DNA of 14,308 nt from JBGPJM01 sp041485385 (GTDB lineage Bacteria; Planctomycetota; Phycisphaerae; Phycisphaerales; UBA1924). Shown piece by piece: positions 1 through 7,558 of the stretch. The notes beneath the pieces are model-generated. The model made no database searches, was not told the origin of the DNA, and worked only from the letters and a program-made list of their open reading frames with translations. Position 1 is the first letter of the stretch, and each line of letters begins with the position of its first letter. Where the stretch lies: the NCBI GenBank assembly GCA_041485385.1, contig JBGPJM010000127.1, positions 1 to 14,308 of the forward strand, read 5' to 3'. Both the position numbers and the translations under genes were made by a program.

Positions 1-81
1 CAAAAAACCTCAAAAAACCTCGCCGAACCTCAAAAAACCCCCATCGAACCTCAAAAAACCTACCCCGAACCTCAAAAAACC
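1..81. repeat. Phased A-tract direct repeats (probable curved DNA)
   Basis: Five A6 tracts start at 2, 12, 32, 53 and 74, so the spacing is 10, 20, 21 and 21 bp, close to one or two helical turns. A 15-bp core GAACCTCAAAAAACC is exact at 25-39, 46-60 and 67-81, separated by 6 variable bases, and a near copy lies at 5-19. A weaker GAAACCT follows at 86-92. The array may start to the left of the window. Phased A-tracts are a known cause of intrinsic DNA bending. A role as an upstream promoter element, a protein-binding (iteron-like) array or a relic of a longer repeat is inference. Confidence 0.75.
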
Positions 82-153
82 ACGCGAAACCTCCGCCCCT
101 CCCCACGCCTCCCACACCTCCACGCCTTTCCTTCAGACCCACGACGGCCGCAC

Positions 154-183
154 TTGCCCGGCGCGTCTGCTCGGGGGTAAGAA
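154..183 (+). promoter_or_regulatory. Candidate sigma70-type promoter for the ABC operon
   Basis: TTGCCC (154-159) and TAAGAA (178-183) are separated by 18 bases, about 50 bases before the first start codon of the operon. The match to the -35/-10 consensus is only moderate and such matches occur by chance. It is placed here because the operon needs a promoter in the first 236 bases and no better pair was seen. The rest of 82-236 is a C-rich, G-poor stretch without other recognisable signals. Confidence 0.25.
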
Positions 184-236
184 TCAGTACCCTTTGATAG
201 CAAGCCCGTTCGGATTTTGGTCACACAGGACCCCCC

Positions 237-1205
237 ATGATCGACATCCGCAAACTCGTCAAACGCTTCGGCCCCTTCACCGCCGTCGACGGCGTGTCGT
301 TCCACGTCAACCGCGGCGAGGTGCTCGGCTTCCTCGGCCCCAACGGCGCCGGCAAATCCACAACCATGAAGATGGTCACCGGGTTCCTCACCCCCACCAG
401 CGGCACCGCCGTGGTGTGCGGGCACGATGTCGTCCAGGATCCCCTCGCCGTCAAGGAGAGGATCGGCTACCTCCCCGAAGGGGCGCCCGCCTACCCGGAC
501 ATGACCCCGGAGAGCTTCCTCGGCTTCGTCGCGCAGGTTCGGGGGTTGCCGCGAGGGGACCGGCAGCGCCGCATCGGCGAGCTCGTCGCCACCGTCCATC
601 TGGAAGGGGTGATGCGTCAGCCCATCGAGACGCTCTCCAAGGGATACAAGCGGCGCGTCGGGCTGGCCGCGGCGATCCTGCACGACCCCGATGTCCTCAT
701 CATGGACGAGCCCACCGACGGCCTTGACCCCAACCAGAAGCACGAGGTCCGGGCCCTCATCGCCGGCATGGCCTCGCGCAAGGCCATCGTCCTCTCCACG
801 CACATCCTCGAGGAGGTCGAGGCGGTCTGCACCCGCGCCGTGATCATCAGCCGCGGCAAGATCGTCGCCGACGGCACGCCGGCCCAGCTCCAGGCCCGCT
901 CGCGCCACCACAACGCCGTGGCCGTGACGGTGCACGCCCTGAACTCATCCGCCGACTCGGCGGTGCGGTCAGAACTCACCCACCTGACGGGTGTCTCGGA
1001 CGTTCAGCACCTGGGCTCGACCAACGGTCGCGCCCGCTTCATGGTCTTCCCGCGTGACGGGCGGGCGATCCTCGGCGAGGTGAGCCAGTGCGCCCGCGCC
1101 AAGGGATGGGAGGTGGACGAGCTCCGCGTGGAGGCCGGGCGCCTGGACGATGTGTTCCGCGCCGTGACCGCCGCGCCGGTCGGGAAGACCGGAGGGAAAG
1201 CATGA
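237..1205 (+). CDS. ABC transporter ATP-binding protein, GldA-like
   Basis: This is the 322-residue cytoplasmic ATPase that should power the permease encoded next. All ATPase motifs are visible: Walker A GPNGAGKST (34-42), signature LSKGYKRR (133-140), Walker B VLIMDEP (153-159) with catalytic Glu158, D-loop GLDP (162-165) and switch His189 in STHI. The Q-loop position reads GYLPEG, as is usual in the CcmA/NatA/GldA-type branch. The C-terminal ~100 residues after the nucleotide-binding domain form the accessory tail common in this branch. The start ATG has AGGA six bases upstream (227-230). The stop overlaps the permease start by 4 bases (ATGA), implying coupled translation. The neighbouring GldF-, GldG- and DUF4340-like genes support the GldA-type assignment. 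The transported substrate cannot be deduced, and a role in gliding is not implied. Confidence 0.95.
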   Translation: MIDIRKLVKRFGPFTAVDGVSFHVNRGEVLGFLGPNGAGKSTTMKMVTGFLTPTSGTAVVCGHDVVQDPLAVKERIGYLPEGAPAYPDMTPESFLGFVAQVRGLPRGDRQRRIGELVATVHLEGVMRQPIETLSKGYKRRVGLAAAILHDPDVLIMDEPTDGLDPNQKHEVRALIAGMASRKAIVLSTHILEEVEAVCTRAVIISRGKIVADGTPAQLQARSRHHNAVAVTVHALNSSADSAVRSELTHLTGVSDVQHLGSTNGRARFMVFPRDGRAILGEVSQCARAKGWEVDELRVEAGRLDDVFRAVTAAPVGKTGGKA

Positions 1206-2047
1206 CCACCGCGACCACCTCATCCCCGATGCCCCCCTCGGCGCCGGCCGCCGCGCCCCTGGGCGCCAAGGCCGCCGCGAAGGCCGACCGCCCGGCGGCG
1301 TCGCTGGTCAGCCGCACGCTGGCGGTGTTCCGACGCGAGCTGTCGGGCTACTTCGTGACGCCCGTGGCCTACGTCTTCATCGTGATCTTCCTCCTGGTCA
1401 CCGGCATGTTCACCTTCGCGCACGACCTGGGGAACTTCTGGGAGCGCGGCCAGGCCGATCTGCGATCGTTCTTCATGTTCCACCCCTGGCTCTACCTCTT
1501 CCTCATCCCCGCCGTGTCGATGCGCCTGTGGGCCGAGGAGCGCAAGCAGGGCACCATCGAGCTGCTCATGACGCTGCCGATCCCGCTGGGCGCGGCCGTC
1601 GTCGGCAAGTTCCTGGCCGCGTGGGCCTTCACGGGGATCGCCCTGCTGATGACCCTCCCCATCTGGGTGACCGTGAGCTTCCTGGGCAAGCCCGACCACG
1701 GCGTGATCGTCGCCGGGTATCTCGGCAGCTTCCTGATGGCGGGCGGCTACCTGGCGATCGGCTCGTGCGTCTCGGCGGTCACGCGCAACCAGGTGATCGC
1801 GTTCGTCGTGACCGTGGTGCTCTGCTTCGGGTTCCTGCTCAGCGGCTACGGGCCGGTGATGGACCTCATCGGCGGGTGGGCGCCGCAGACCATCGTGGAC
1901 GCCGTGGCCTCGTTCAGCTTCCTGACGCGCTTCGAGGCCATCTCCAAGGGCGTCATCGACCTCCGCGACGTGCTCTACTTCCTCACGCTCATCGCGGCGT
2001 TCCTGTTTGCCACCGGCGTCGTGGTCGAGATGAAGAAGGCCGCGTGA
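1202..2047 (+). CDS. ABC-2 type permease, GldF-like
   Basis: This is a 281-residue integral membrane partner of the preceding ATPase. The start is set at ATG 1202, which has a strong GGAGG at 1191-1195 and overlaps the ATPase stop; longer in-frame starts inside the ATPase gene are unlikely. The first ~36 residues are an Ala/Pro-rich extension. RRELSGYFVTPVAYVF then leads into about six hydrophobic segments. The conserved RLWAEERKQGTIELLMTLP stretch, typical of ABC-2 permeases of the GldF/NosY kind, lies after the second segment. The protein ends in a short basic tail (EMKKAA). It presumably forms the membrane channel of the exporter together with the ATPase and the GldG-like subunit. Family assignment is firm; substrate and direction of transport are not known. 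Confidence 0.93.
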   Translation: MTTATTSSPMPPSAPAAAPLGAKAAAKADRPAASLVSRTLAVFRRELSGYFVTPVAYVFIVIFLLVTGMFTFAHDLGNFWERGQADLRSFFMFHPWLYLFLIPAVSMRLWAEERKQGTIELLMTLPIPLGAAVVGKFLAAWAFTGIALLMTLPIWVTVSFLGKPDHGVIVAGYLGSFLMAGGYLAIGSCVSAVTRNQVIAFVVTVVLCFGFLLSGYGPVMDLIGGWAPQTIVDAVASFSFLTRFEAISKGVIDLRDVLYFLTLIAAFLFATGVVVEMKKAA

Positions 2048-2081
2048 ACCCGGAACGAGAACGACGAGCGAGGTATTTCGT

Positions 2082-2144
2082 ATGACCAGCATGCATCTCA
2101 CACGACAACATCCTGGTGGTCCTTCCCAGGGAGCCAGCGCATGA
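2082..2144 (+). CDS. Possible 20-residue leader ORF before the GldG-like gene
   Basis: A short ORF (MTSMHLTRQHPGGPSQGASA) starts at ATG 2082 with GAGG at 2070-2073, eight bases upstream. Its TGA (2142-2144) overlaps the ATG of the GldG-like gene (2141) in the ATGA arrangement also used between the two ABC genes. It fills most of the otherwise empty 93-base gap 2048-2140. It has no recognisable domain. It may be a translational-coupling leader or a chance ORF. The GldG-like gene also has its own ribosome site, so coupling is not required. Confidence 0.3.
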   Translation: MTSMHLTRQHPGGPSQGASA

Positions 2145-4108
2145 ACAAGGGTTTCCTCTTCTCCATCGGCGGCCTCGTCGCGGCGGCGGTGCTCTTCGCG
2201 GCCGTCAACATCCTCGCCGGCGTCGGCCTGCGCGGCGCGAGGGCCGACCTCACCGACGGCCACCTGTACACGCTCTCGCACGGCTCGCGCAACATCGCCA
2301 AAAAGCTCGACGAGCCGATCCGGCTCACCCTCTACTACTCCGACAAACAGGCCGGCTCGCTCCCGCCCGAGTACAAGAGCTACGGCACACGCGTCAAGGA
2401 GGTCCTGCGCGAGTATGCGATGATCTCGAAGGGCAAGATCAAGCTGGAGATCATCAGCCCCGATCCATTCTCCGACGCCGAGGACCGCGCCGTGCAGGCC
2501 GGCCTGGCGGGCGTCCCCACGGGGCGCGCGGGCAACGAGCGGTTCTACTTCGGCCTGGTCGGCACCAACGCCACCGACAAGCAGGAGGTGCTCCCGTTCT
2601 TCGACCCCCGCAGGGAGGAGTTCCTCGAGTACGAGCTCACACGGCTGATCTATCTCCTCTCCGACCCGCCCCGGAAGGTCGTCGGCCTCATGTCGTGGCT
2701 GCCGGTCGAGGGGTCCGCCGGCGCCAACCCGATGATGCGCCAGCAGCAGATGCCCCCGTGGAAGATCGTCGAGCAGGCCAAGGAGGTCTTCGAGGTCAAG
2801 ACGATCGCCAGGGACGCCGCGGAGATCCCCGCCGACGTCAAGGTCCTGCTGCTCATCCACCCCAAGTCGCCCAGCGACAAGGCGCTCTACGCGATCGACC
2901 AGTTCGTGCTCAAGGGCGGGCACGCGATGGTCTTCGTGGATCCCAACTGCGAGGCCGACGTCCCTCCCGGCGTCAACCCCATGCAGGCGATGGGCATGCC
3001 CAAGAACTCCGACCTCAAGAGGCTCTTGGACGGCTGGGGCGTCGAGCTCGTCCAGGGCAGGTTCGCCGCCGACCGCTCTGCGGCGATCCGCGTGAACGTC
3101 GGCGGGCAGGGCCGGCCCGAGCCCGTCGACTACGTCGCGTGGCTGCAGCTCCGCTCGGATAACCTCGACAAGGCCGACGCCGTCACGGGCCAGCTCGAGT
3201 CGCTCAACATGGCGACCTCCGGGATCCTCCAGAAGAAGGACGGCGCGACGACGGAGTTCATGCCCCTGGTCCAGACCTCGACCGACTCGGCCGCGATGGA
3301 CGTGCAGCGAATCTCCTTCATGCCCGATCCCAAGGGCCTCCTGAGCGATTTCGTTCCCGCCGGCCAGAAGCTGACGCTGGGCGCTCGGGTGACCGGGAGG
3401 GTCAAGAGCGCCTTCACCGGCCCGCCCGAGGGCAAGCCCGAGCCCGGCACGCCCCCCGACCAGCCCAAGCCGCCCTCCCCCGCCCCCGCCGGCCCCCACG
3501 TCGCCGAATCCGCCGAGCCGATCAACGTGATCGTCATGGCCGACTGCGACATGCTCACCGACAACTTCTGGGTCCGCGAGGAGCACGTGGGCCCGATAGT
3601 GATTCCCAGCAAGTTCGCCGACAACGGCGACCTGGTCATCGGCGGCCTCGATAACCTCAGCGGCTCCACCGACCTCATCAGCGTCCGCGCCCGCGGCAAG
3701 TTCTCCCGCCCCTTCGACAAGGTCAAGCAACTCCAGCGCGACGCGGAACAGAAGTTCCTCGCCAAGGAGAAGGAGCTCACCACCAAGCTCCACGATACGG
3801 AGACCAAGATCAACGACCTGCAGCGCAAACGCCCCGACGCCGAGGGGAACGCCCAGGGCAATATCCTGCTCACCCCCGAGCAGCAGGTTGCCATCGAGAA
3901 GTTCCGCGCCGAGCAGGTGCAGACCCGCAAGGACCTCCGCGAGGTGCAGCACCAGCTCCGCAAGGACATCGAGGGCCTCGCGACCGAGCTGCGATTCATC
4001 AACGTCGGCCTGATGCCGATCATGGTCGGTGCGGCCGCCCTGGGGCTCAGCTTCTGGCGTGCCTCCAGGCGCCGGAGCGACCGCTGGACTTCCAAGACGC
4101 TGACCTGA
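2141..4108 (+). CDS. GldG-like ABC transporter auxiliary protein
   Basis: This 655-residue protein is the third component of GldFG-type ABC systems. It has an N-terminal membrane segment (about 5-29), then a large domain outside the membrane starting with DLTDGHLYTLSHGSR, the usual opening of the GldG/ABC_transp_aux family. A Pro-rich linker lies at about 427-455. A long charged coiled coil follows (about 523-619, rich in KELTTKL- and DLREVQHQLRK-like heptads). A second membrane segment (about 620-638) ends in a basic tail (RASRRRSDR). The C-terminal pattern of coiled coil, INVGLMPIM and basic tail is typical of the family. The start ATG has GGAG at 2130-2133, seven bases upstream. DUF4340 follows 35 bases later. 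The protein probably links the permease to an extracytoplasmic substrate; that function is inferred, since no enzyme motif is seen. Confidence 0.92.
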   Translation: MNKGFLFSIGGLVAAAVLFAAVNILAGVGLRGARADLTDGHLYTLSHGSRNIAKKLDEPIRLTLYYSDKQAGSLPPEYKSYGTRVKEVLREYAMISKGKIKLEIISPDPFSDAEDRAVQAGLAGVPTGRAGNERFYFGLVGTNATDKQEVLPFFDPRREEFLEYELTRLIYLLSDPPRKVVGLMSWLPVEGSAGANPMMRQQQMPPWKIVEQAKEVFEVKTIARDAAEIPADVKVLLLIHPKSPSDKALYAIDQFVLKGGHAMVFVDPNCEADVPPGVNPMQAMGMPKNSDLKRLLDGWGVELVQGRFAADRSAAIRVNVGGQGRPEPVDYVAWLQLRSDNLDKADAVTGQLESLNMATSGILQKKDGATTEFMPLVQTSTDSAAMDVQRISFMPDPKGLLSDFVPAGQKLTLGARVTGRVKSAFTGPPEGKPEPGTPPDQPKPPSPAPAGPHVAESAEPINVIVMADCDMLTDNFWVREEHVGPIVIPSKFADNGDLVIGGLDNLSGSTDLISVRARGKFSRPFDKVKQLQRDAEQKFLAKEKELTTKLHDTETKINDLQRKRPDAEGNAQGNILLTPEQQVAIEKFRAEQVQTRKDLREVQHQLRKDIEGLATELRFINVGLMPIMVGAAALGLSFWRASRRRSDRWTSKTLT

Positions 4109-4143
4109 CCGGGGCTTTCGCCACCGGAAGACACGGAGCCCGC

Positions 4144-5469
4144 ATGAAACCCGCAATCGTCGCATCGCTTGTGGCCGCCGCCGTGGCTGTCGGCACCGCC
4201 GCGTGGCTGGTCGACCGGACGGGCCGCGCCACGCCCGGCGCTGTCGAGAAGTCCAAGGACCGGTTGTTCGCCGACTTGGGCGCGAAGGTGAACGATGTCG
4301 CGTCGATCACGGTCAAGAAGGGCGGGGCCGAGGTCATCGTCTCGCGCAAGGACGGAACCTGGGGCCTTGACAGCAAGGGCGGCTACCCGGTGCTTGTGGA
4401 TCAGGTGAAGGGGACGATCATCGGCCTTGCCGACCTGCGCCCCGTCGAGGCCAAGACCTCCAGGCCCGAGCACTACGCAAAGATCGGCGTACAGGACCCC
4501 GATTCACCGGCGCCGCCGCCCGCGCCGCCCAAGCCTCCCGACGAGGCGGCCCCGCCGCCCCCGGCGACGCCGACCCTCCTGACGCTCAAGGATTCATCCG
4601 GCGCCGTGCTCGCCTCCGCGATCATCGGGACACAGAAGTACGGCACCCCGCCGGAGGTCTACATCCGCAAGGCCGGCGATGCGCAGTCGTGGCTGGCGGA
4701 GGGCCGGCTGGAACTGCCCGGCGAGGTGATGGGGTGGCTCGAGCGCCAGATCGTCAACATCGGGCGCGAGCGCATCAAGTCCGTCACCGTCACCCACCCC
4801 GATGGCCAGACGGTCGCCGTAACCAAGGAAGCGACCGCCGCGGCCTTCAAGGTCGAGAACGTCCCGGCCGGGCGAGAGCTCAACGCCCCGACCGCCGGCG
4901 ACACGCTCGGGTCAGCGCTGTCGTACGTGACGATGGAAGACGTGGCCCCCGCGGACCAGCTCGACCTCTCTTCCCCGGGCGTGACACCCGGAGCCGCGGC
5001 GGAGTTCCGCACGTTCGACGGGCTGGTCATCCGCGTCCAGACCGCCACGAAGGACGGAAAGCTGTGGGCGCTCTTCGACGCGACATACGTCGCCCCGCCG
5101 GCTCCGCCCGCTCCCACTGCACCCGCTACCCCACCTCCCGCCGCACCGGCGGCCGCAGGTGACAAGCCCGCCGATCAGCCCGCGGCTCCGACACCTGAAG
5201 CGCCCAAGGACGATGCCGCCAAAGCCGAGCAAGCCAAGACCGAGCAAGCCAAGACCGACGCGGCCAAGAAAGAGGCCGCCGACCTGGGCGCCAAGCTCGG
5301 CAAGTGGGCGTTCGTCCTGCCGGAGTACAAGGGCAAGGTGTTCCAGACGAAGATCGACGAGCTGCTCAAGCCGCTCCCCGCGCCGGCCCCCGCCCCGACC
5401 GACACAAGCGGACCAGCGGGTCCCCAGCCGTTGCCATCCCCCGTGCCGCCAGCGCCGCCAGGCGGGTGA
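4144..5469 (+). CDS. DUF4340 domain-containing membrane-anchored protein
   Basis: This 441-residue protein has one N-terminal membrane anchor (about 4-23) and a domain outside the membrane. The segment DVASITVKKGGAEVIVSRKD followed by GTWGLD and YPVLVDQVKG is the typical start of DUF4340, which commonly follows gldG-like genes. The domain is broken by two low-complexity linkers: a Pro/Ala run at about 121-143, and a longer Ala/Pro/Lys run after GKLWALFDATYVAPP that contains two tandem 15-bp copies (5227-5241 and 5242-5256) encoding EQAKT. A final conserved patch reads GKWAFVLPEYKGKVF, and the C-terminus is again Pro-rich. The start has GGAG at 4135-4138, five bases upstream. It is the last gene of the ABC operon. 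Its biochemical role is unknown; a structural or adaptor role beside the GldG-like protein is likely. The stop lies one base from the convergent ROK stop. Confidence 0.88.
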   Translation: MKPAIVASLVAAAVAVGTAAWLVDRTGRATPGAVEKSKDRLFADLGAKVNDVASITVKKGGAEVIVSRKDGTWGLDSKGGYPVLVDQVKGTIIGLADLRPVEAKTSRPEHYAKIGVQDPDSPAPPPAPPKPPDEAAPPPPATPTLLTLKDSSGAVLASAIIGTQKYGTPPEVYIRKAGDAQSWLAEGRLELPGEVMGWLERQIVNIGRERIKSVTVTHPDGQTVAVTKEATAAAFKVENVPAGRELNAPTAGDTLGSALSYVTMEDVAPADQLDLSSPGVTPGAAAEFRTFDGLVIRVQTATKDGKLWALFDATYVAPPAPPAPTAPATPPPAAPAAAGDKPADQPAAPTPEAPKDDAAKAEQAKTEQAKTDAAKKEAADLGAKLGKWAFVLPEYKGKVFQTKIDELLKPLPAPAPAPTDTSGPAGPQPLPSPVPPAPPGG

Positions 5470-5470
5470 C

Positions 5471-6328
5471 CTAACCGTCAGCCGCCAGCCTCGCCGCGCC
5501 CAGTGCGGCATGGAACTCGCTCGATCCGGCCCGCAACGTCCACCCCGGCCTCGCCAGACTCGTCAGGCCGTTCTCGACGACCGTGCGAAGGAGTGGAATC
5601 ACCGGCGCAAGACGCACGCCCACGCCCCCCAGGAGAACGATGTGGTCCGGCCGGTACACCGCGTGAACGATGCGAAGGGCCCGCGCGAGCGCCCGCAGCG
5701 GCTCGTCGACCGCTGTGAGCGAGCCGAGCGCATCGTCCAGATCGGGCCCGTAGCTCCTGACAAGCGCGGGCAAGCCGATGTACGCCTCGAGGCTGCCGCG
5801 CCCGCCATCCGGCCCGACCGGCGCGGCGTCGCCGAGGCTCACATCGATCTGCCCGATGTGCCCGGAAGATTCGCCCGTCAGTCGGACCGGCACGCCGTCG
5901 TCCAGCACGCACCCCCCCACCCCTGTCCCAAGCGAAACGGCGAGCAGCCGGCCCCCGAAGCGGTGGGTGATCCAGATATCGTGCGCGCCGGCGCGGGCAT
6001 CGGTGGCGATGACCGGCTCGCCGACGTCCCGCCCGACGGCCTCCCGGACCAGCGCCTTCAGATCGACACCCACCAACCCCGGCACGTTCGCCGACAGCGC
6101 GACGGATCGCCGCCGCTCGTCGAGGACGCCCGGGACGCACAGGCCGACCGCCCCGAGGCGCGCTCGCCACACCTCCCCGGCCGTCAGCAACTCCGCCAGC
6201 GCGCCGCGCAGCTGCTCGGCGGACGGCCGCTGGTACCGCTGGCTGCGCCCGGTCCACAGCGGTGCGCCCCCGTCGAGCACCGCGCACTTGATCGACGAGC
6301 CGCCAATGTCCAGCCCGAGCGAGATCAC
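5471..6328 (-). CDS. ROK-family sugar kinase lacking the zinc motif
   Basis: This 285-residue cytoplasmic kinase probably phosphorylates a hexose or amino sugar. Visible motifs are the phosphate loop LGLDIGGSSIK (4-14), the catalytic-base position TDARAG with Asp110 (usual form NDANAA), SLGTGVGG (132-139) and LLGGVG (232-237). The usual GEIGH pattern reads GHIGQ (156-160), and the CxCGxxGCxE zinc motif is replaced by APVGPDGGRGSLE, so all zinc ligands are absent. His in place of the sugar-contacting Glu also occurs, as far as I recall, in E. coli NanK, but substrate cannot be assigned. The start is taken as GTG 6328, which overlaps the GHL10 stop (GTGA) and has GGAG at 6334-6337, five bases upstream. 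It is the last gene of the amidase-GHL10-ROK operon. The family is sure, the substrate is not. Confidence 0.9.
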   Translation of the reverse strand: MISLGLDIGGSSIKCAVLDGGAPLWTGRSQRYQRPSAEQLRGALAELLTAGEVWRARLGAVGLCVPGVLDERRRSVALSANVPGLVGVDLKALVREAVGRDVGEPVIATDARAGAHDIWITHRFGGRLLAVSLGTGVGGCVLDDGVPVRLTGESSGHIGQIDVSLGDAAPVGPDGGRGSLEAYIGLPALVRSYGPDLDDALGSLTAVDEPLRALARALRIVHAVYRPDHIVLLGGVGVRLAPVIPLLRTVVENGLTSLARPGWTLRAGSSEFHAALGAARLAADG

Positions 6329-7554
6329 TTCTTCTCCGCTCCCCGCTTCTTCAGGTACGCCGCGACCGCCTTCAGCCGCGCCGCCCGCTCCGCGACCGAC
6401 TTCTCGTCCTTGAGCTGCGTGGGGTCGGCGCTCTCGAACATGGTCGAATAGGCGAACAGGGAGAGGCCCGATGCCCCGCGACCGCCCCCGATCTCGATCT
6501 GCCGGATCGTCTGGGCGCCATCCGCGCCATGCATGTACAGGGCGATCCCCGGCGACACCGGCTGCCCGTCCGCCTCCTTCAGCCACGCCGCCAGGTCGCC
6601 GTCGAACTGCTCGTCCTTGGCCGTGTAGATCATCGGCATGGCGCGGTCCAGCACACCCGCCCGCAGCCACGCCGCGGCATCTTGGAGGTACGAATCCCGC
6701 GCCAGATCCGGGCGCCGCCACACCGCCGCCGTCAGCACCACCCCCGGCCGGCTCTTCACCGCCTCGTCCTTCAGCCGCCTCACCAGCAGCGTAATCTGAT
6801 CTCGCTTGAAATCCCGGAAGGCCGCCTGGTCCTCTGGGGCCGTGATCCCCGCCCGCCCCGTCGCCTTCCTGAACAATCCGATGCTCCGCTCGTCCGCCGG
6901 GTACGCCGCCGGGTCCTTCATCGTGTCCGACACAAACCGCACGTAGTCCAGGTGCAGACCATCCACCGCATACCGAGTGACGATGTCGCGACAGACCTTC
7001 ACAACATGATCCTGCACCTCCGGCAGCAGCGGGTTGACGATCACGTAGTGCTCGTTCAGCGCCTGCGGCTGCCCCTTGGCGTCGTGGAGACGCCAATCCG
7101 GGTGCGCGTTGAACGCGTGAGCGGGGTCCGGCGGCGGCGAGGTCCCCTTCCAGAGCGGGTACACGTTCACCCAGGCGTGGATGCGCAGCCCCGCGGCGTG
7201 GGCCCTCTCCACCGCCAACGCAAGCGGGTCGTACCCCGGATCGCGGGCGTCACCCGGCAGCTTGGCGAAGAGCTCACGCCCCCAAGGCTCCAGGTCGCTC
7301 TTGTAGAACGCATCGCACTGGCCGCGAGCCTGCCACATGATGTCGGTGACGCCGAGGTCCTTCGCCTCTCGGATCGCCCGCTCGACATCGGCCCGGGTGA
7401 GGTAGTCCCAGCGGGTGATCCACAGGGCGCGGAACTCTGAAGCCGCTCCGTCCGCCGTGCCCGTCGCGACCTGCGCCGAGGCGGAACAGACCGCCATCAG
7501 CGACGCGACGAGGCAGGCGAGGACCGCAAAGCGTCTCCGAGTGTGCACTCCCAT
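6325..7554 (-). CDS. GHL10 (DUF187) family glycosyl hydrolase, exported
   Basis: This 409-residue protein has a Sec signal peptide (basic HTRRR, hydrophobic 9-22, cleavage likely after SASA near residue 27). The mature part is a TIM-barrel glycosyl hydrolase of the GHL10/DUF187 group: EFRALWITRWDY (40-51), DIMWQARGQCDAFYKSDLEP (71-90), LRIHAWVNVYPLW (123-135), VDGLHLDYVRF (197-207) and AMPMIYT (305-311). Asp203 in the HLDYVRF motif is the probable catalytic acid. E. coli DigH (YddW), a member of this family, acts on peptidoglycan glycan stripped of peptides; B. subtilis YngK is another relative. The gene starts 4 bases after the amidase stop with no clear ribosome site, so it is probably translated by coupling. 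Adjacency to an amidase fits cell-wall glycan cleavage, but other polysaccharides are possible. Confidence 0.9.
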   Translation of the reverse strand: MGVHTRRRFAVLACLVASLMAVCSASAQVATGTADGAASEFRALWITRWDYLTRADVERAIREAKDLGVTDIMWQARGQCDAFYKSDLEPWGRELFAKLPGDARDPGYDPLALAVERAHAAGLRIHAWVNVYPLWKGTSPPPDPAHAFNAHPDWRLHDAKGQPQALNEHYVIVNPLLPEVQDHVVKVCRDIVTRYAVDGLHLDYVRFVSDTMKDPAAYPADERSIGLFRKATGRAGITAPEDQAAFRDFKRDQITLLVRRLKDEAVKSRPGVVLTAAVWRRPDLARDSYLQDAAAWLRAGVLDRAMPMIYTAKDEQFDGDLAAWLKEADGQPVSPGIALYMHGADGAQTIRQIEIGGGRGASGLSLFAYSTMFESADPTQLKDEKSVAERAARLKAVAAYLKKRGAEKK

Positions 7555-7558
7555 GACT

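Noticed and set aside
1..81. CRISPR array at the left edge
   Set aside because: The repeat core is only 15 bp with 6-base gaps, too short for repeats and spacers of a CRISPR array.
1220..4165. A 981-codon open frame on the minus strand opposite the permease and GldG-like genes
   Set aside because: The product is a His/Asp/Glu/Gly/Arg-rich string with no domain. It is the expected stop-poor shadow of GC-rich codon use, and the plus-strand genes are clearly real.
5159..6451. A 430-codon plus-strand frame from the DUF4340 gene into the ROK region
   Set aside because: It is a Pro/Arg/Ala-rich shadow of two well-supported genes in other frames.
6329..7096. Upstream extension of the ROK frame to a 541-codon protein
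   Set aside because: The added 256 residues overlap the GHL10 gene and show no homology signal. GTG 6328 has a ribosome site and a 4-base overlap with the preceding stop.
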